64,000 bases of DNA from Argyresthia goedartella (lineage: Eukaryota; Arthropoda; Insecta; Lepidoptera; Argyresthiidae), in assembly GCA_949825045.1 (NCBI GenBank), contig OX463818.1:28226906-28290905 (forward strand). Direction: 5' to 3'. Position 1 is the stretch's first letter, and each line of letters begins with the position of its first letter. Of this stretch, positions 63,992 through 64,000 are shown piece after piece. Both the position numbers and the translations under genes were made by a program. Under the pieces are notes generated by a model. That model had not been told where the DNA came from. It searched no databases and saw only the letters and a list, made by a program, of their open reading frames with translations.

Positions 63992-64000
63992 TTGTAACGG

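Overview
This is an insect genomic window, most likely from a moth or butterfly. It is almost entirely transposable elements lying inside one another, and I found no convincing host protein-coding gene, rRNA gene or functional tRNA gene. The lepidopteran assignment is inferred from element types: a Mag-like Gypsy element with a very short LTR, a TED-like errantivirus with an env gene, several BEL/Pao elements, dispersed repeats ending in GGGTTCCGTA / ACGGAACCC with a GACG microsatellite, and a tRNA-headed SINE. The density of nested retroelements would fit heterochromatin or a W chromosome, but no single-window reading can prove that.

Layout, left to right. 1-668 (+): 3' end of a Mag-like Gypsy element with its LTR, lying directly against the interior of the gag gene of 669-8025 (+), an insect endogenous retrovirus (errantivirus) with gag, pol, env and a 3' LTR. 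8026-11269: no gene, but dispersed repeats, a 75-bp tandem array and a SINE. 11270-15290 (+): an internally deleted Gypsy element whose Gag starts with an arginine/serine-rich domain, followed by a decayed relative. 15782-16460 (+): LINE ORF2 tail. 16461-20044 (+): a BEL/Pao element with two identical 168-bp LTRs and an intact 682-codon Gag-integrase fusion ORF that lacks protease, RT and RNase H. 20785-26170 (-): a young, nearly intact Gypsy element with 299-bp LTRs and a remnant of a second tandem copy.

26202-34040 (-): a BEL/Pao pol pseudogene split by a DIRS-type tyrosine-recombinase retrotransposon (about 27935-32228, minus strand) that retains inverted terminal repeats, an internal complementary region, Gag, RT/RNase H and recombinase. 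34041-38017: a LINE 3' end and a third BEL/Pao remnant carrying two inverted-repeat elements. 38018-45762: palindromes, LINE fragments (one Jockey insertion has a clear 12-bp target duplication) and AT-rich DNA without genes. 45768-54760 (-): a Gypsy element with 224-bp LTRs and a target duplication, split by a 4.2-kb LINE on the plus strand. 55433-60612 (+): another Gypsy element with a 1.14-kb solo LTR in its gag. 60612-64000 (-): a Gypsy element with a long intact pol ORF that leaves the window on the right.

The genes do not form a cellular pathway. They are copies of the retrotransposon toolkit (Gag, protease, RT, RNase H, integrase or tyrosine recombinase, Env) in different states of decay. 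The elements most likely to have moved recently are the BEL/Pao Gag-integrase element, the Gypsy element at 20.8-26.2 kb and the Gypsy element at the right edge. The most unusual are the DIRS element and the BEL Gag-integrase fusion.
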